Shown here piece after piece: positions 1 to 8,577 of a stretch of DNA of 64,000 nucleotides. A program made the position numbers and the translations under genes. Every line of letters begins with the position of its first letter. The first letter of the stretch is position 1. Source of the DNA: Nitrospirota bacterium (GTDB lineage: Bacteria; Nitrospirota; Thermodesulfovibrionia; Thermodesulfovibrionales; JdFR-88); NCBI GenBank assembly GCA_021825295.1, contig JAKAHV010000001.1, positions 1 to 64,000 on the forward strand, read 5' to 3'. The notes below the pieces were generated by a model. That model saw only the letters and a list, made by a program, of their open reading frames with translations, did not search any database and was not told where the DNA came from.

Positions 1-85
1 TTTTTGGAAAGACAACAACATGGGACCGCGTAAAGAGCGGAAAAACCTGAAACCGCGTGAAAGGTCAAAAACCCTTCCGCCCGTT

Positions 86-817
86 TCAGGGATGGAGGGG
101 CAGGTCGAGGCGGGCAAAAGACAGCCCGGCCGCTCTTTGTCTTTGCACTTCGAGGCCGGCCCTCTGTATGAGGCCGGGCCAGATACTCGCCGCGGGCTTG
201 TTGAAGATGGTGCCGGCATCGGCCGCGACGAGATACCAGTCCCCGCGGGCCATCTCGGATTCGAGCTGCCCGGCGCTCCATCCGGCATAGCCCGCATAAA
301 CGCGGAACCTCGCCCTGGGATCGTCCGCCATGGCTTTTAAGGCATCCTTGTCGAAGCTGATATACACACCGTCGAAAATCTCCAGGGATTTGCCGGGGCG
401 TTTCTTTGAGGCCACCAGCAGGAACAGCCGGTCCAGCTCCACCGGGCCGCCGATGTAGGCCAGGTCGTTTCTTTTTTTGAGCCCCTTGAACTCCGGGAAC
501 AGTTTTGAAAGCGGTATCCCGGAAGGCCGGTTCACGATAAGCCCCATCGCGCCGTCGCTGCCATAGCCGACGAGCAGTATGACGGTCTTTGCGAAAACCG
601 GGTCCTGCAGCCCCCTTCTTGCAACAAGGAATTTCCCGGGGGCGAGGGCGGAGCCCGAATGCGGGGGGGCTGGGGGGTGAAGCGGGATGCTCATGTTTTT
701 GGCGGGCAGGCTGCAGGGGAGGCCGCCTGCCGCGGCCGCGCCCGGAGAGATACAAAGGGATAAAACCAGAAGCGCGGCGGCCACAAGAGCATGATTGGCC
801 GTGAGTTTCGCTCTCAT
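86..817 (-). CDS. YqgE/AlgH (UPF0301) family protein with N-terminal signal segment
   Basis: The protein has the YqgE/AlgH core: 'GKFLVARRGLQDPVFAKTVI' early, then 'GLIVNRPSG', 'YIGGPVELDRLF' and 'YAGYAGWSAGQLESE', all typical of UPF0301. Family members are usually about 185 residues and cytosolic. This one carries about 60 extra N-terminal residues, including a hydrophobic stretch ending in an Ala-rich SPase-like site, so export or membrane anchoring is inferred. The ATG at 817 was chosen over a TTG 18 bases upstream. No strong Shine-Dalgarno is visible. The biochemical role of the family is not firmly established. It lies downstream of the lexA-polymerase pair with a 77-base gap, so co-transcription is possible but not shown. 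Confidence 0.85.
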   Translation of the reverse strand: MRAKLTANHALVAAALLVLSLCISPGAAAAGGLPCSLPAKNMSIPLHPPAPPHSGSALAPGKFLVARRGLQDPVFAKTVILLVGYGSDGAMGLIVNRPSGIPLSKLFPEFKGLKKRNDLAYIGGPVELDRLFLLVASKKRPGKSLEIFDGVYISFDKDALKAMADDPRARFRVYAGYAGWSAGQLESEMARGDWYLVAADAGTIFNKPAASIWPGLIQRAGLEVQRQRAAGLSFARLDLPLHP

Positions 818-894
818 GGCTATATTAAAGCACAAATCCGGGCGCCAGGCTAATGAGGCGCGGGGCCGCCTAGAACCTATCTCAAAATTTGGTT

Positions 895-2229
895 CTATAC
901 CCTGATGTCCAGAAGCGGTATGGCCAGCCTTTGCCTCCTGTTTTCGCCCCTGAAGAGTTTTTGCTCCGTCTTCCTTGCCGGGACGTCCCCCCTTGCGCCC
1001 TCATGCTGGGCCTGCAGCCTTGTGGGGAGGCTGGCTGCGTGCATGACAGTGTATTTCCCGAATCTTCCGGCGAGCCTGTCCACGGCGTCATAAACCTTCG
1101 TCAGCTTCTCTATTTTGACCGCGTCATCAAAGAGCGTGTACTGGAGAGAGTCTCCGGCAACGAGGCCGGCAAGCACCACTCCGGTCTGGCGGTACAGCAC
1201 CCCGCGCCGGTAGATGGAATTGAAACCCTCCCTCAGGGGCCCGTAAAGCTCCGCCTGGAAGGCGGTCGGCCGGCAAAGTTTCATCTCCACGCCCGCGTGC
1301 CTGAAATCCTGCCTCCTTAAAAAGACGATGAGCCTTGCGGCCGCGAGCCGGTAGCGCCTCGCCTTCATGCAGGCGTTTTCCAGGTTTTTCGAGAGCTGCG
1401 CGAAGACAAAGGTCTCGTCGCCGGAGGGCGGCGTAAAGGTCTTTGCCTTGCTTATGGACTGGTAGTCCGTCTTCGGCTCGCGCACCACGGGATAAACGCT
1501 CCGTCCGTTAAGCTCGTGCCATATCTCGCGGTAGGGCTTTGAAAGGTATCTCCCGATGAACTTCTCGTCCTTCCTGGCGAACTCAAGGGCCGTCCGGATG
1601 CCGAACTTGCCAAGATAGGCCGCCGTGTTCGGGCCTATGCCCCAGACATTCCCGACTGGCAGGTCCCGAAGATAAAGATGGATGTCACCGCCCGGGATGA
1701 GCGTAAGGCCCCTCGGTTTTCCGTGTTTTGAGGCCGCCTTGGCAAGCACCTTCGAGAGGCTTACGCCGGCGGAGACCGTTATGCCAAGCTCGGCCTCGAC
1801 GGTCTCCTGCATCTTTTTCGCAATCATCCCGTAGGGGCCGTGAAAGCTCCGCCTGAGACCCGTCAGGTCCACAAAGGCCTCGTCTATGGAGTATTCCTCC
1901 ACGTCCGGCGAGAAACGCCTCAGTATCTCGAACATCCTTACGGAAAAAAGGCTGTAGGTCTCGTAATCGGATGGCAGTATGACGGCATCGGGGCATATCT
2001 TCTTCACATCGGAAAGCCTCGTGCCCCTGGAGACCCCCCTTGCCTTGGCCTCGTAGCTTGCGGCGGCCACGATGCCCCGCTCCTTGCCGGTAATGACGGG
2101 CTTGCCCCTCAGCTCCGGGTGTACCGCCTGTTCGCAGGAGGCGAAAAAGGCATCCGCGTCCAGGTGCAGTATCGCCCTCGGCCACGAATGAATGGTTTTA
2201 AAAGGCGCCCTATCTGTATTTCCTGACAA
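895..2229 (-). CDS. Y-family DNA polymerase (DinB/UmuC type), SOS-linked
   Basis: Translesion polymerase of the IMS family. The catalytic metal-binding motif 'HLDADAFFASCEQ' lies near residues 22-34 and the second acidic motif 'YSIDEAFVDLTG' near 115. The helix-hairpin-helix 'VWGIGPNTAAYLGKFGIRT' is near 195, followed by a little-finger region. At 444 residues it is longer than E. coli DinB (351) and nearer UmuC, with a basic C-terminal tail that has no clear sliding-clamp motif. The frame overlaps the end of lexA by 20 bases and probably starts at TTG, which suggests translational coupling. Its neighbour and the SOS box upstream of lexA imply DNA-damage induction. Whether it is Pol IV-like or UmuC-like cannot be settled here. 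Confidence 0.92.
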   Translation of the reverse strand: MSGNTDRAPFKTIHSWPRAILHLDADAFFASCEQAVHPELRGKPVITGKERGIVAAASYEAKARGVSRGTRLSDVKKICPDAVILPSDYETYSLFSVRMFEILRRFSPDVEEYSIDEAFVDLTGLRRSFHGPYGMIAKKMQETVEAELGITVSAGVSLSKVLAKAASKHGKPRGLTLIPGGDIHLYLRDLPVGNVWGIGPNTAAYLGKFGIRTALEFARKDEKFIGRYLSKPYREIWHELNGRSVYPVVREPKTDYQSISKAKTFTPPSGDETFVFAQLSKNLENACMKARRYRLAAARLIVFLRRQDFRHAGVEMKLCRPTAFQAELYGPLREGFNSIYRRGVLYRQTGVVLAGLVAGDSLQYTLFDDAVKIEKLTKVYDAVDRLAGRFGKYTVMHAASLPTRLQAQHEGARGDVPARKTEQKLFRGENRRQRLAIPLLDIRV

Positions 2230-2839
2230 CGGCGGTCACCACACCGGCGACTTTCAGCTCGCTTTTGGGCCTGATCGGCGCGTAGCGCGGATTGGCGGGC
2301 AGGAGGACCACCTGCGCCCCCTTTTTCCTGAGGAATTTCATCGTCCATGCGCCGTCGACCTCGGCAATCACGATATCGCCGCTTTTGGGGGCAAGCCCCC
2401 TGTCCACTATCACCATATCGCCGGGCAGTATGCCCGCCCCCGACATCGAATCCCCGGATACCTTCAGCAGAAAGGTGGCCTCGCGGTTCTGTATGAGCAG
2501 GTCGTCCAGGCAGAGGGTGTCCGAAAGCTCTTCCTCGGCGGGGCTCGGGAAACCCGCCTCCACGGTCCCCAGGACCCTGACCGTTCGGCCGCCGATCGCG
2601 GGACCCGGGATGAGCCTCCTTTTTTCGTCCCTCCTCAAAACCCCCTGCCCCTCCAGCCTGCCTACGAGCTTTGAGACGGAGTTCTTCGAGCGGAGCCCGG
2701 CCAGTTCGCCTATCTCCGAGAAGCTGGGCATCCTGCCCGCCCGCAGGTAGAACCGCGAGATGTCCTCCGCGCGCCGCCTCACTTTTTCCTCGTGCCTCCT
2801 TGCTTTCTCCATGCCCCGTTCGCCTTTCGCCGCCCCCAT
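2210..2839 (-). CDS. lexA: LexA-type SOS repressor
   Basis: The protein has a LexA winged HTH at residues 25-75 ('MPSFSEIGELAGLRSKNSV', then 'LEGQGVLRR') and an S24/UmuD-like C-terminal half. The Ala-Gly self-cleavage bond is visible in 'GTVEAGFPSP', the catalytic Ser in 'SGDSMSGAGI' and the catalytic Lys in 'GAWTMKFLRK'. Its 209 residues match LexA (about 200). ATG at 2839 is the start. A perfect palindrome 16 bases upstream is the probable autoregulatory operator. The next gene is a lesion-bypass polymerase, a common SOS cassette. RecA-stimulated autocleavage is known for the family; a UmuD-like role is less likely because the DNA-binding domain is intact. Confidence 0.94.
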   Translation of the reverse strand: MGAAKGERGMEKARRHEEKVRRRAEDISRFYLRAGRMPSFSEIGELAGLRSKNSVSKLVGRLEGQGVLRRDEKRRLIPGPAIGGRTVRVLGTVEAGFPSPAEEELSDTLCLDDLLIQNREATFLLKVSGDSMSGAGILPGDMVIVDRGLAPKSGDIVIAEVDGAWTMKFLRKKGAQVVLLPANPRYAPIRPKSELKVAGVVTAVVRKYR

Positions 2840-2854
2840 GATTGATATTCTATG

Positions 2855-2870
2855 GTGAACGATAGTTCAC
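2855..2870 (-). promoter_or_regulatory. Probable LexA operator (SOS box)
   Basis: The perfect palindrome GTGAACGATAGTTCAC contains GAAC-N4-GTTC, the core of the Gram-positive (Cheo-type) LexA box. It lies 16 bases upstream of the lexA start codon, where bound LexA would block transcription or initiation. The E. coli CTG-N10-CAG pattern is not used here. Confidence 0.8.
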
Positions 2871-2987
2871 TGTCAACCTCACCGGAGAAATCATTTCATT
2901 TAAGGCTCTTCAGGGTTTAGCATGGGTTAATTTTCCCTGAGGAAGATGGCAGGGGCACAGGGTTGAGAGGGCGGGGGAGGCTGTTAT

Positions 2988-3180
2988 CTCCTCTCCCTTG
3001 AGGAGAGAGGCAGGGAGAGGGTGCTTAATAATGACTAACAGACTGATTGGTTATGCTAAAAAGCTGAGAACCCATTCCACGGATGCTGAGCGATTATTGT
3101 GGCGTCATTTACGGGTAAAGCGCATGGATGCAGAAGCATAGAACACCCTCCCCTTTATCCCCTCCCCTCAAGGGAGGGGG
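2988..3180. repeat. Inverted-repeat element enclosing a DUF559 remnant
   Basis: The left arm (2988-3023), rich in CTCTCCCTTGAGGAGAGAGG, and the right arm (3144-3180), rich in CCCTCCCCTCAAGGGAGGGG, are imperfect inverted copies of each other ending in GGGAGAGGGTG / CACCCTCCCC. Each arm also folds on itself. DUF559 genes are often found within such GC-rich repeats. It occupies most of the 465-base gap between lexA and the formate dehydrogenase gene. Confidence 0.7.
3031..3141 (+). pseudogene. Truncated DUF559 (Vsr-like endonuclease fold) remnant
   Basis: A 36-codon frame encodes 'LIGYAKKLRTHSTDAERLLW' followed by RHLRVKR. This matches the N-terminus of DUF559 proteins, where 'A..LR...T.AE..LW..LR' is the hallmark. 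The frame then ends at TAG, and the catalytic region normally spanning about 80 more residues is absent. It is therefore a broken copy or short fossil, sitting between inverted repeats. Confidence 0.65.
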
Positions 3181-3304
3181 AAATACCCACAGAAAACCCG
3201 GTAGAGCCTCATTTAATATTCTTATTTGAGAAATTTCCCGTTTACAAGTTAAAATAAACGACGGTTTTCCCCATTAGTCTTCGGAAAGGAGAGGGCAGGA
3301 TTTC

Positions 3305-6013
3305 ATGGCAAGGAAAGAGGCTGGAAAGCTCATAAAAGTCGCCATAAACGGCAAGGGGATCGATTGCGAGGAAGGCAAGACCATTCTCCAGGTGTGCAGG
3401 GAGGCGGGCATATACGTGCCGACCCTCTGCTTCGATGAGCGCCTGGACCCCTACGGGGGCTGCAGGCTTTGCCTGGTGGAGATAAAGGGCGTCCCGAAGC
3501 CGCTTTCCTCCTGCACGACTCCCATCCAGGACGGGATGGAGATAACGACCGAAAGCGAAAACCTGACGGAGCTGAGAAAGACCATACTCTCGCTGATACT
3601 CTCAAACCATCCCAACGACTGCATGTGCTGCGAGAAGTCGGGGGACTGCTCCCTCCAGGACCTCGCCTATATGTACAACATCAGCCCCGGCAAATACGAG
3701 GGGGAGCGGTGGGACCTGCCCATCAAGGACAACAACCCCTTCATATCGTTCGATCCGAAGAAGTGCATACTGTGCGGCCGGTGCGTGAACATCTGCAAGG
3801 ACGTGATGCTTAAGGGCGGCATAGACATGACCGGCAGGGGGTTTTACGCGAAGCCGGACACCGCCTTCGGCAGGCCGCTTTCCCCGGAGAATTGCCTCTT
3901 TTGCGGCCAGTGCGTCTCCACATGCCCCACGGGCGCGCTTGTGGAGAAAACCTCCATCGGGGCCGGCAGGGGCCAGTCGGTAAAGAGGGTCAGGACCACC
4001 TGTTCGTACTGCGGGACGGGATGCAACTTCTACCTTAACGTGAAAGACGGCAAGGTCATAAAGGTGACCTCCGATTACGGAGCGCCGGTAAACAGGGGGA
4101 GCCTCTGCATAAAGGGGCGCTTCGGATACGAGTTCATACATCACAAAGACCGGATAACCACCCCGCTTATAAGGGAGGGTGACGATTTCCGCGCCGCGTC
4201 CTGGGACGAGGCCCTGGACCTGGTGGCCAGGCGCTTCGGCGAGATGAAAGAAAAATACGGCCCCGGGGCCGTCGGGGCTTTTTCATCCTCGCGCTGCACC
4301 AACGAGGAGAACTACCTTGTATCCAAGTGGGTGCGGGCCGTCCTGGGAAGCAATAACGTAGACAACTGCGCCCGGGTCTGACACGCCCCAACAGTGGCCG
4401 GTCTGGCCACTTCACTCGGGGCGGGGGCAGCCAGCAATTCGTTCGGCCAGATCGAGGACGCCGACACCCTTTTCATCATCGGCTCCAACACCACCGAGGG
4501 CCACCCCATAATATCGGTCCACGTAAACAGGGCCATAAGGCGCGGGGCCCGCGTAATAGTCGCCGACCCGCGCAGGATCGAGCTTGTGAAATACGCGGAC
4601 CCCTGGCTCAACCTGAGACCGGGCACGAACATCGCGCTTCTAAACGGCCTTGTCCACATAATACTGGAGGAAGGCCTTGAAAACAGGGATTTCATCGAAA
4701 AAAGGACCGAAGGCTTCGAGGAGCTGAAGGAAGCGGTCAGAAAATACACGCCCGGGCACGTTGAGAAGATAACCGGCGTCCGGAAGGAGAAACTGGTCCA
4801 GGCCGCGCGCATATACGCGGGCGCAAAAGACGCCATGATCCTCTACGGCCTCGGCATCACCGAGCACCAGAGCGGGACGGAAAACGCGATGGCCATAGCC
4901 AACCTGGCCCTCGCATGCGGCCATATAGGCAGGCCCGCCACCGGCATCATGGCCCTGAGGGGGCAGAACAATGTCCAGGGCGCATCCGATATGGGGCCGG
5001 CCCCGGCTGTCTTTACGGGATACCAGCCCATCACCGACCCAGTAATCCGCGCCAAGTTCGAAAAGACCTGGGGCGTGATCAAGCTGCCCTCGAAGCCGGG
5101 TCTGAAATCGGTCGAGATGCTCGATGAGGCGAAAAAGGGCAATTTCAAGGGGCTCTTCATCCTCGGCGAGGACCCGGCGCAGACCGACCCCGATTTAAAC
5201 CACGTCCGCGAGGCGCTGTCGTCACTTGAGTTTCTCGTCGTGCAGGACATCTTCCACACCGAGACCACCCGTTTCGCCCACGTGGTGCTGCCGGGGGCAA
5301 GCTTCGCGGAGAAGGACGGCACTTTCACCAACGGCGAGAGGCGCGTGCAGAGGATAAGAAAGGCCATAGAGCCCCTCTCCGGCATGGCCGAATGGCAGGT
5401 AATCTGCGAGCTGGCCTACAGGATGGGCTACAAGATGAATTACGGCCATCCCTCCGAGGTCATGGAGGAGATCGCGAGCCTCGCCCCGATATACGGCGGC
5501 ATAAGCTACGCGCGGCTCGAAAACGGTGGCATACAGTGGCCCTGCCCCACGAAGGAACATCCCGGCACGGCCACGCTCTATCAGGAGATTTTCTCCCGTC
5601 CCGGCGGAATGGCCAGGTTCGTCGCCCTGGAACACAAAGGCCCGGCGGAGACCACGGACGAAAAATTCCCCTTCACCCTTATAACGGGCAGAAGGCGCGA
5701 GCACTACAACAACGGCTCGATGACAAGGCGCGTTAAGGGGATAGCCGAGCTGTATCCGGAGGAGATGCTTGAGATATCGCCGGCCGACGCGGAAAGACTG
5801 GGGATCGCCACCGGAGACATGGTCAAGGTCGTCTCACGCCGCGGGGAGATAAAAGTGAAGGCAAGGGTCTTCACCCGCTCGCAGGAAGGAAACCTCTTCC
5901 TGTCCTTCCATCACCAGGACGCGCTTACGAACATCCTCACCTCTCCCCACAGGGACCCTGTGACGGGCACGCCCGAATACAAGGCATGCGCCGTGAGGGT
6001 GGAGAAGATTTAG
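3305..6013 (+). CDS. fdhF: Formate dehydrogenase catalytic subunit, selenocysteine-containing (UGA at 4379-4381)
   Basis: This is one 902-residue enzyme read through an in-frame UGA at codon 359, context 'NNVDNCARV-U-HAPTVAGL', the canonical FdhF active site. The N-terminus is NuoG-like: a [2Fe-2S] ferredoxin domain with 'CFDERLDPYGGCRLC', the His/Cys cluster 'HPNDCMCCEKSGDC', and two ferredoxin-type [4Fe-4S] sites ('CILCGRCVNIC', 'CLFCGQCVSTC'). Next comes the proximal cluster 'CSYCGTGCNF' of the molybdopterin oxidoreductase domain, then the molydopterin dinucleotide-binding C-terminus ('ITGRRREHYNNGSMT'). It oxidises formate (or reduces CO2) on a Mo/W-bisPGD centre. This layout is typical of cytoplasmic NAD(P)- or hydrogenase-linked FDH. 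No diaphorase subunit is adjacent. It is followed by Mo transport and cofactor genes on the opposite strand. Confidence 0.95.
4379..4411 (+). promoter_or_regulatory. UGA selenocysteine codon and bacterial SECIS hairpin
   Basis: Eleven bases after the UGA lies a 7-bp stem AGTGGCC / GGCCACT (4393-4411) closing the loop GGTCT. E. coli fdhF SECIS has the same GGUCU apical loop at nearly the same distance (17 bases from UGA there, 18 here). This is the SelB recognition element and supports true recoding rather than a nonsense mutation. Confidence 0.9.
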
Positions 6014-6024
6014 AGCGGTTTTTT

Positions 6025-6090
6025 GCAGTGCCTCAGTTCGATTTGCAGGCCATCGTCCGGAAAATCAAACTGATGCACTACCGGTTTTTT
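6025..6090. terminator. Bidirectional terminator between convergent fdhF and modC
   Basis: A long imperfect hairpin pairs 6025-6046 (GCAGTGCCTCAGTTCGATTT...) with 6059-6081 (...AAATCAAACTGATGCACTAC). It is followed on the plus strand by TTTTTT at 6085-6090 and preceded by TTTTTT at 6019-6024, which gives a U-run in the minus direction too. It overlaps the last codons of modC. Confidence 0.75.
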
Positions 6091-6808
6091 GCGGGATGAC
6101 CTGTCCCAGAAGGGCTGCCACCTCGTCCGATGTGGGGCGGCCTGTCACCTCCTCCGGGCTGCCGGTCTGCACGACCCTGCCGCCCGAGTAGACGATCAGC
6201 CTGTCGGCCACGGCCCGCGCCTCCCCCGCATCGTGCGTCACAAGCACAACGGGGATGCCGAACTCCCGCCTCACATCCACAAGCAGCCTTCCCATCTCAT
6301 CGCGGAGGCCGCGGTCCAGGGCGGAAAAGGGCTCATCCAGCAGCAGGACGCCCGGCCTTCCGATGAGCGCCCTTGCCAGCGCCACCCTCTGTTTCTGGCC
6401 GCCGGATATCTCGCGCGGATACCTGCCGGCAAGCCCCTCAATGTGGAATAGTTTCAGCATCCGCTCCGTCTCACCGGACTGCCGCCCATGTTTCGCCTTC
6501 AGGCCGAAGGCTATATTTTCCCGCACCGTCATGTGCGGGAAGAGGGCCAGGTCCTGGAACACGTAGCCCATGTGGCGTTTCTGCGGCGGAAGGTCGACCC
6601 TGAGCCGCCCGTTTCGCTCAAACAGCGTCCTGCCCCGCGCGACTATAGCGCCCTCATCCGGCCGCATCAGCCCCGCAATGGCTTTTAGCGTGAGGCTCTT
6701 GCCCGCGCCAGAATGGCCGAAGACAACGGCTATCTCGTTGTCCATCCGCCACTGGACGTCCAGGGAGAAACCGTTCAGCCTCTTTTTTATATCAACGAAA
6801 AGTCCCAT
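6065..6808 (-). CDS. modC: Molybdate ABC transporter ATP-binding protein
   Basis: ABC ATPase with Walker A 'GHSGAGKS' (residues 31-38), Q-loop 'YVFQDLALFPHMTV', signature 'ISGGQKQR', Walker B 'VLLLDEPFSALD' and switch His in 'VLVTHD'. At 247 residues it is shorter than E. coli ModC (352) and lacks the C-terminal Mop/MopB regulatory domain, so molybdate feedback on the ATPase is probably absent. Identity as ModC rests on its place behind modA and modB and its ModC-like N-terminus. It energises molybdate (or tungstate) import for the formate dehydrogenase next door. A 164-base repeat-rich gap separates it from modB. Confidence 0.9.
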   Translation of the reverse strand: MGLFVDIKKRLNGFSLDVQWRMDNEIAVVFGHSGAGKSLTLKAIAGLMRPDEGAIVARGRTLFERNGRLRVDLPPQKRHMGYVFQDLALFPHMTVRENIAFGLKAKHGRQSGETERMLKLFHIEGLAGRYPREISGGQKQRVALARALIGRPGVLLLDEPFSALDRGLRDEMGRLLVDVRREFGIPVVLVTHDAGEARAVADRLIVYSGGRVVQTGSPEEVTGRPTSDEVAALLGQVIPQKTGSASV

Positions 6809-6845
6809 AGCTTTCTTTCTTAACCCACCCTCCCACCCTTAAGGC

Positions 6846-6969
6846 CGGGGGCTCCGCCCCCCGCTCCCCCGTTAACGGCAAAAGCGCGCCCCCATACGGG
6901 GCCTTGATCTGCGCGCTCATCTTTTGCTTTGTTTTGCCTGCAGCGGGGTTTGGGGGCTAAGCCCCAAAA
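6846..6969. repeat. GC-rich palindromic repeat between modB and modC
   Basis: The 164-base gap holds GGGGGCTCCGCCCCC at 6846-6860 and TTTGGGGGCTAAGCCCCAAA near 6950-6969. Both are self-complementary and of the kind dispersed through GC-rich genomes. They could fold in the mod transcript and lower modC expression relative to modAB. No coding potential is evident. Confidence 0.6.
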
Positions 6970-6972
6970 TTA

Positions 6973-7644
6973 TCATATTATCCTCCTGCTCATCCTGTTT
7001 GCCAGGTAGATCACTGTGCCCGACAGCAGCGTAAGGATGATGACCATGCCGTGGACATGCGACCAGTCGCCGCTTTCAAGGTAGCTGTAAATCGCAAGCG
7101 GCATCGTCTCCGTCTTGCCGGGAATGTCGCCGGCGAACATGAGCGTGGCCCCGAATTCCCCAATCGCGCGCGCGAAGGAAAGCACCAGTCCGGCCATTAT
7201 CCCCTTCCCGGCCAGGGGCAGTATAACACGGAAAGCGGTCCTCAGCTCCCCGTGCCCCAGGGTGTACGAGGCGTCAACCAGGCTCTGGTCCACGGATTCC
7301 ATGGCGGCGCGCGATGTCCTTATCATAAGCGGCATCGCCACTATGAACGACGCCAGCGCCGCGGCGTACCATGTAAACGTGACACTCCATCCGGTAAGCG
7401 CGTAGAGCGGCCGGCCGGCAAGCCCGTTTCTTCCGAAGATGATGATGAGGTAATAGCCCGTGACCGTCGGGGGCAGCACCAGCGGCAGCGTCAGCAGGAC
7501 ATCCAAAAGCCCTTTGCCCCAAAAATCCTTCCTCGCAAGCACATAGGCCAGCGGGACCCCGGCAAGCAGCATGAAGACCGTAACCACCAGCGCCACCTGC
7601 AACGACAACCGCATGGAAAACAAGACGGATGAGGAAGCGCCCAT
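6973..7644 (-). CDS. modB: Molybdate ABC transporter permease
   Basis: Inner-membrane permease with about five hydrophobic segments. The EAA-type cytoplasmic loop that contacts ModC reads 'DASYTLGHGELRTAFRVILP', then 'ARAIGEFGATLMFAGDIPG', which is highly characteristic of ModB. Length 223 residues is normal (E. coli 229). The end of modA lies 16 bases upstream, so the genes form one transcript. It works with ModA and ModC in molybdate or tungstate uptake; the sequence alone does not tell which oxyanion is preferred. Confidence 0.93.
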   Translation of the reverse strand: MGASSSVLFSMRLSLQVALVVTVFMLLAGVPLAYVLARKDFWGKGLLDVLLTLPLVLPPTVTGYYLIIIFGRNGLAGRPLYALTGWSVTFTWYAAALASFIVAMPLMIRTSRAAMESVDQSLVDASYTLGHGELRTAFRVILPLAGKGIMAGLVLSFARAIGEFGATLMFAGDIPGKTETMPLAIYSYLESGDWSHVHGMVIILTLLSGTVIYLANRMSRRII

Positions 7645-7660
7645 CAGCCCCGCACCCCTG

Positions 7661-8482
7661 TCATTTCATCACCGCCCTGAACCCGTATTTCTCCAAAATC
7701 CTCTCCCCCTGGGCGGACCTTACGAGGGAAATGAAGGCCAGTGCCAGTTTCTCGTTGGGGCCTTTGATGGCCGCAATGGGATACAGGATCGGCCTGTGGC
7801 TGGCCGCGGGCGCGACGGCCGCGACCCTCACCCGCCCGGCCATGATCGCGGCATCGGTCGAATAGACAATCCCCGCGTCCACTTCCTTTCTCCCCACGTA
7901 GGCAAGCACCTCCCTTACGTGCTCGCCATAGACGAGTTTCCGGCTTACGGCGGGCAGCAGTCCGTAATACCGCAGGACCTCTCCGGCATACCTGCCGGCC
8001 GGCACTGTGGCCGGGTTGCCCACCGCTATCCTGGTCACCCCGGGAGCCGCCAGGCCGGTGAAATTACGGACGGCAGAGAAAGATTTCCCGGACGGCACTA
8101 TGAGCACCATGGTATTGCCGGCGAAGTCGGCCCTGGAGCCGGGCACTATCAGGTCTTTTTTGGCGACCTCGTTCATCTCCTTTTCCGCTGCGGAGGCAAA
8201 GACGTCAACCGGGGCGCCCTGCTCTATCTGCATCGCCAGGTCCCCGGAGGCCCCGAAGTTGAAAAATATTCTCGCGCCCCTGTTTTGCGCCGCGAAAACC
8301 TTCGACAGCTCTTCGAAGGCGTTTTTCAGGCTTATCGCCGCGGAGACGGTGATGCTTCCGGCCCCGCCGGCCGCGTATCCGTTTTCCGGGAAGACAGTAA
8401 AGCCGGCAAAAAATGCGGCCGCAAACAAAAAAGTAAACAAAAAAGTAAACGGTTTAAGCAAACAGGAATTCTTCACCTGCAA
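7661..8482 (-). CDS. modA: Molybdate-binding periplasmic protein
   Basis: Secreted substrate-binding protein. The N-terminal hydrophobic signal (about residues 9-38) ends near 'GYAAGG'. The mature part begins 'ITVSAAISLKNAFEELSKVF', the ModA oxyanion-binding Ser/Ala region, then 'FNFGASGDLAMQIEQGAPVD', 'DAGIVYSTDA' and a C-terminal 'ILEKYGF'. The 273-residue length is usual. The start is TTG at 8482, chosen for the GGAGG six bases upstream; a GTG two codons later is an alternative. It is first of modABC and is preceded by moaA with a 95-base gap that contains a small CCCGC/GCGGG hairpin. Confidence 0.93.
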   Translation of the reverse strand: MQVKNSCLLKPFTFLFTFLFAAAFFAGFTVFPENGYAAGGAGSITVSAAISLKNAFEELSKVFAAQNRGARIFFNFGASGDLAMQIEQGAPVDVFASAAEKEMNEVAKKDLIVPGSRADFAGNTMVLIVPSGKSFSAVRNFTGLAAPGVTRIAVGNPATVPAGRYAGEVLRYYGLLPAVSRKLVYGEHVREVLAYVGRKEVDAGIVYSTDAAIMAGRVRVAAVAPAASHRPILYPIAAIKGPNEKLALAFISLVRSAQGERILEKYGFRAVMK

Positions 8483-8577
8483 AAAAATCCTCCTTCTGCC
8501 GATAAAATCGCCCTGTCTTCGCGGGCCGCATATCTTTATTTTCCCTTTGCTGCGGGGGCCTTACCCGCCAGCGGGAC

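Noticed and set aside
3305-4381. Formate dehydrogenase split by a nonsense mutation
   Set aside because: The UGA sits at the exact selenocysteine position of FdhF and is followed by a GGTCT-loop SECIS, so the two frames are one gene.
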